The translations under genes were made by a program, and so were the position numbers. Below are positions 62,536 to 64,000 of a stretch of DNA of 64,000 bases, in pieces. Within the stretch, counting starts at the first letter, position 1. Every line of letters starts with the position of its first letter. The stretch is from Mya arenaria (lineage: Eukaryota > Mollusca > Bivalvia > Myida > Myidae). The notes under the pieces were generated by a model, which was given only the letters and a program-made list of their open reading frames with translations, made no database searches and had not been told where the DNA came from. The DNA lies in contig NC_069132.1 in assembly GCF_026914265.1 (NCBI RefSeq), forward strand, positions 37,751,152 to 37,815,151. Direction: 5' to 3'.

Positions 62536-63559
62536 ATCATTTTAAATGAAATAGATTTCTCTTTAAATTGTTGTATTTTCGAAGTTGTTTTGAGAAAAAC
62601 AAGGCAAACTGTTGCTAATGAAATGTTCATATGATGTAAAAAATAAAGCATGAATCATTAATGGCGAAATAAGTGTAATCTTATCATTTTTATTTATTAT
62701 TTGTTCATTAACTTGTATAGTCCATTAAGCCTCAAAGGCGTGTTGTCACATTTAGCACAAAGCCCCTCGGAGTGTTGACTTATTGTATGGTCATTACATT
62801 TCATGGTGTATATTGATGACCAATTACTGCCTCATTCAGAATTTAATGACCAATTTCTTAGCTGACCAATGTATGCTTTAGGGAAACTCGATACTGCCGT
62901 ATTGATAAGTTACTGGCCAATTCCTCAGCTGACCAATGTAACATATATGAAAACTTGACTCTGATGCATTGTAAAGTTAGTGTCAATTTACATAGTGATT
63001 TAACTAACATGTTATTGAAACTTATTTTCAATATAAGTAACTAAATGTCCCGAGAATTGTTACTGAATATAAAAATGGGTACCAAAATAAAAAAAGTATT
63101 GTTACAGCTGTGCTTGTGTAAGAACTGTAACTTTGGTTTGTCTTATTTATGTCTTTTTCCGAGTAAGCAAGAGACATATTGATTTAGTGCTGTCTGTCTC
63201 TCACAAAACTTTGTCCCCTTTAAAACTTGTAGTTGTACTGAAACCTGGAAGAAGTGTTTAATATGAACTGTAGTTGTGCATAGACTTATGTTTTACCAAA
63301 GTAGGTCTCTTTTTATTCCTTCAAAGCCTTGACTCGACCAACTTCAAACTATTTACATGGTAGATCTGTATGTGGGCCCGCTGTGATACTTAGTATCACA
63401 GTTTTTCTTGTTATATATTAATGTTGGTGTTTTTTTAATATTTGTAGAGGGTGTGCTGGTAAGGGCAGTTGCAAGTGCTGAGGAAGTCAATGACATGTCG
63501 TTGCATGTCGGTACAGTTCAAACGAATCATTTATAAAAAGGTTCTCAACGGTTGAATAA
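62536..63559. other. No recognisable gene
   Basis: Contains two diverged CCAATT...GCTGACCAATGTA segments near 62,850 and 62,918 and a 21-bp hairpin at 63,381-63,401. Nothing coding is supported. Confidence 0.45.
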
Positions 63560-64000
63560 GCTTTATTTCAGTTGACGCAAACGTTCAACGTTGACGTTAC
63601 CTTATGGGGGGAAACTGTCGTGTTCGATGCTCCTCACTGTAAGGGCTCTGAACGGTGTCATTAATCACGCTTAAAGTGACAGTCATTTCAAATCCAGATG
63701 GTCAATGGACATTACATTATCATAATTTAGGACTTCGTTTGTACATTTAAACCTTTCAAATATTCGCGTGTGCCCAACATTATCAGTTCGAAAATATTTC
63801 AGGACGTTATTTATTAACCTGAATTAAAATTTTGATGTCGCTCTGAATACGTTAAAATTGTTAAAATTGAATATTTATTGCATAAGACCATTATTTGTTC
63901 ATACTCGTTGCAGGATGTAGTGGGTACACGTATTAAGCGCTTTTTACATTTCACAATAAGGCTGAAGTTTAAACTCGGGTTTTTACTCCGGCCTAGTATA
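63560..64000. repeat. Right arm of the long inverted repeat
   Basis: Complement of the left arm at 53,461-54,505 without its two later insertions. Cut by the window edge. Confidence 0.7.

Noticed and set aside
63381..63401. Hairpin CTGTGATACTTAGTATCACAG followed by a T run, resembling a rho-independent terminator
   Set aside because: Such terminators are bacterial; no adjacent transcript is supported in this eukaryotic sequence.

Overview
This is a eukaryotic, AT-rich, intron-containing and very repeat-dense window. Split genes with GT-AG introns, tRNA-derived SINEs, a PIF/Harbinger transposon, LINE fragments and many minisatellites point to an invertebrate nuclear genome. The dispersed repeat beginning near 41,777 (TAGCTCGACTATTCGAAG...) is of a kind I associate with heterodont bivalves such as Mya or Dreissena. 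That assignment is from memory and only moderately sure.

Layout. 1-1,071 holds the edge of a transposon-associated, very basic coiled-coil ORF (minus strand). Next to it, 1,051-2,357 carries nine copies of a 15-mer, including one perfect hairpin. The core of the window (about 4,190-53,000) is a tandem array of three segmental units, A (4,190-13,112), B (22,271-39,065) and C (39,066 to about 52,980). Each unit carries one minus-strand copy of the same four-exon gene. I reconstructed it from splice sites and matching intron phases: a short signal-peptide exon, a six-cysteine exon, a transmembrane exon with a CCCICC juxtamembrane cluster, and a last exon with repeated PPPY modules. The predicted proteins are 220, 219 and 257 residues. 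This is the architecture of the Shisa-like (STMC6) single-pass adaptor superfamily, which includes the CYYR1 and WBP1/VOPP1 types. Intron 2 of every copy contains a 34-bp minisatellite of about 19, 30 and 46 units. The first exon is itself duplicated in A and B, and in B it lies inside a nearly identical 4.67-kb tandem duplication.

Between units A and B sits a complete 9,158-bp PIF/Harbinger element (13,113-22,270) with 27-bp perfect terminal inverted repeats and a CAG target duplication. The paralogous B/C junction near 39,066 is its empty site. It carries a Myb/SANT-like gene on the plus strand and, converging on it, a five-exon HARBI1-like transposase on the minus strand that is open throughout (341 residues; putative catalytic D150, D200, E261).

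The right part (53,461-64,000) is bounded by a diverged inverted repeat. It contains a 5'-truncated LINE tail, a small MITE, a broken zinc-finger/DDE/SWIM transposase resembling ISL2EU (IS4EU) elements at 57,211-59,243, a 431-bp tandem duplication and long stretches in which I recognise nothing.

How the parts relate: the three membrane-protein genes are a local gene family that grew by unequal exchange. Minisatellites, SINEs, a foldback element and the Harbinger element were laid down before, during and after those duplications, and paralogue comparison gives their relative order.
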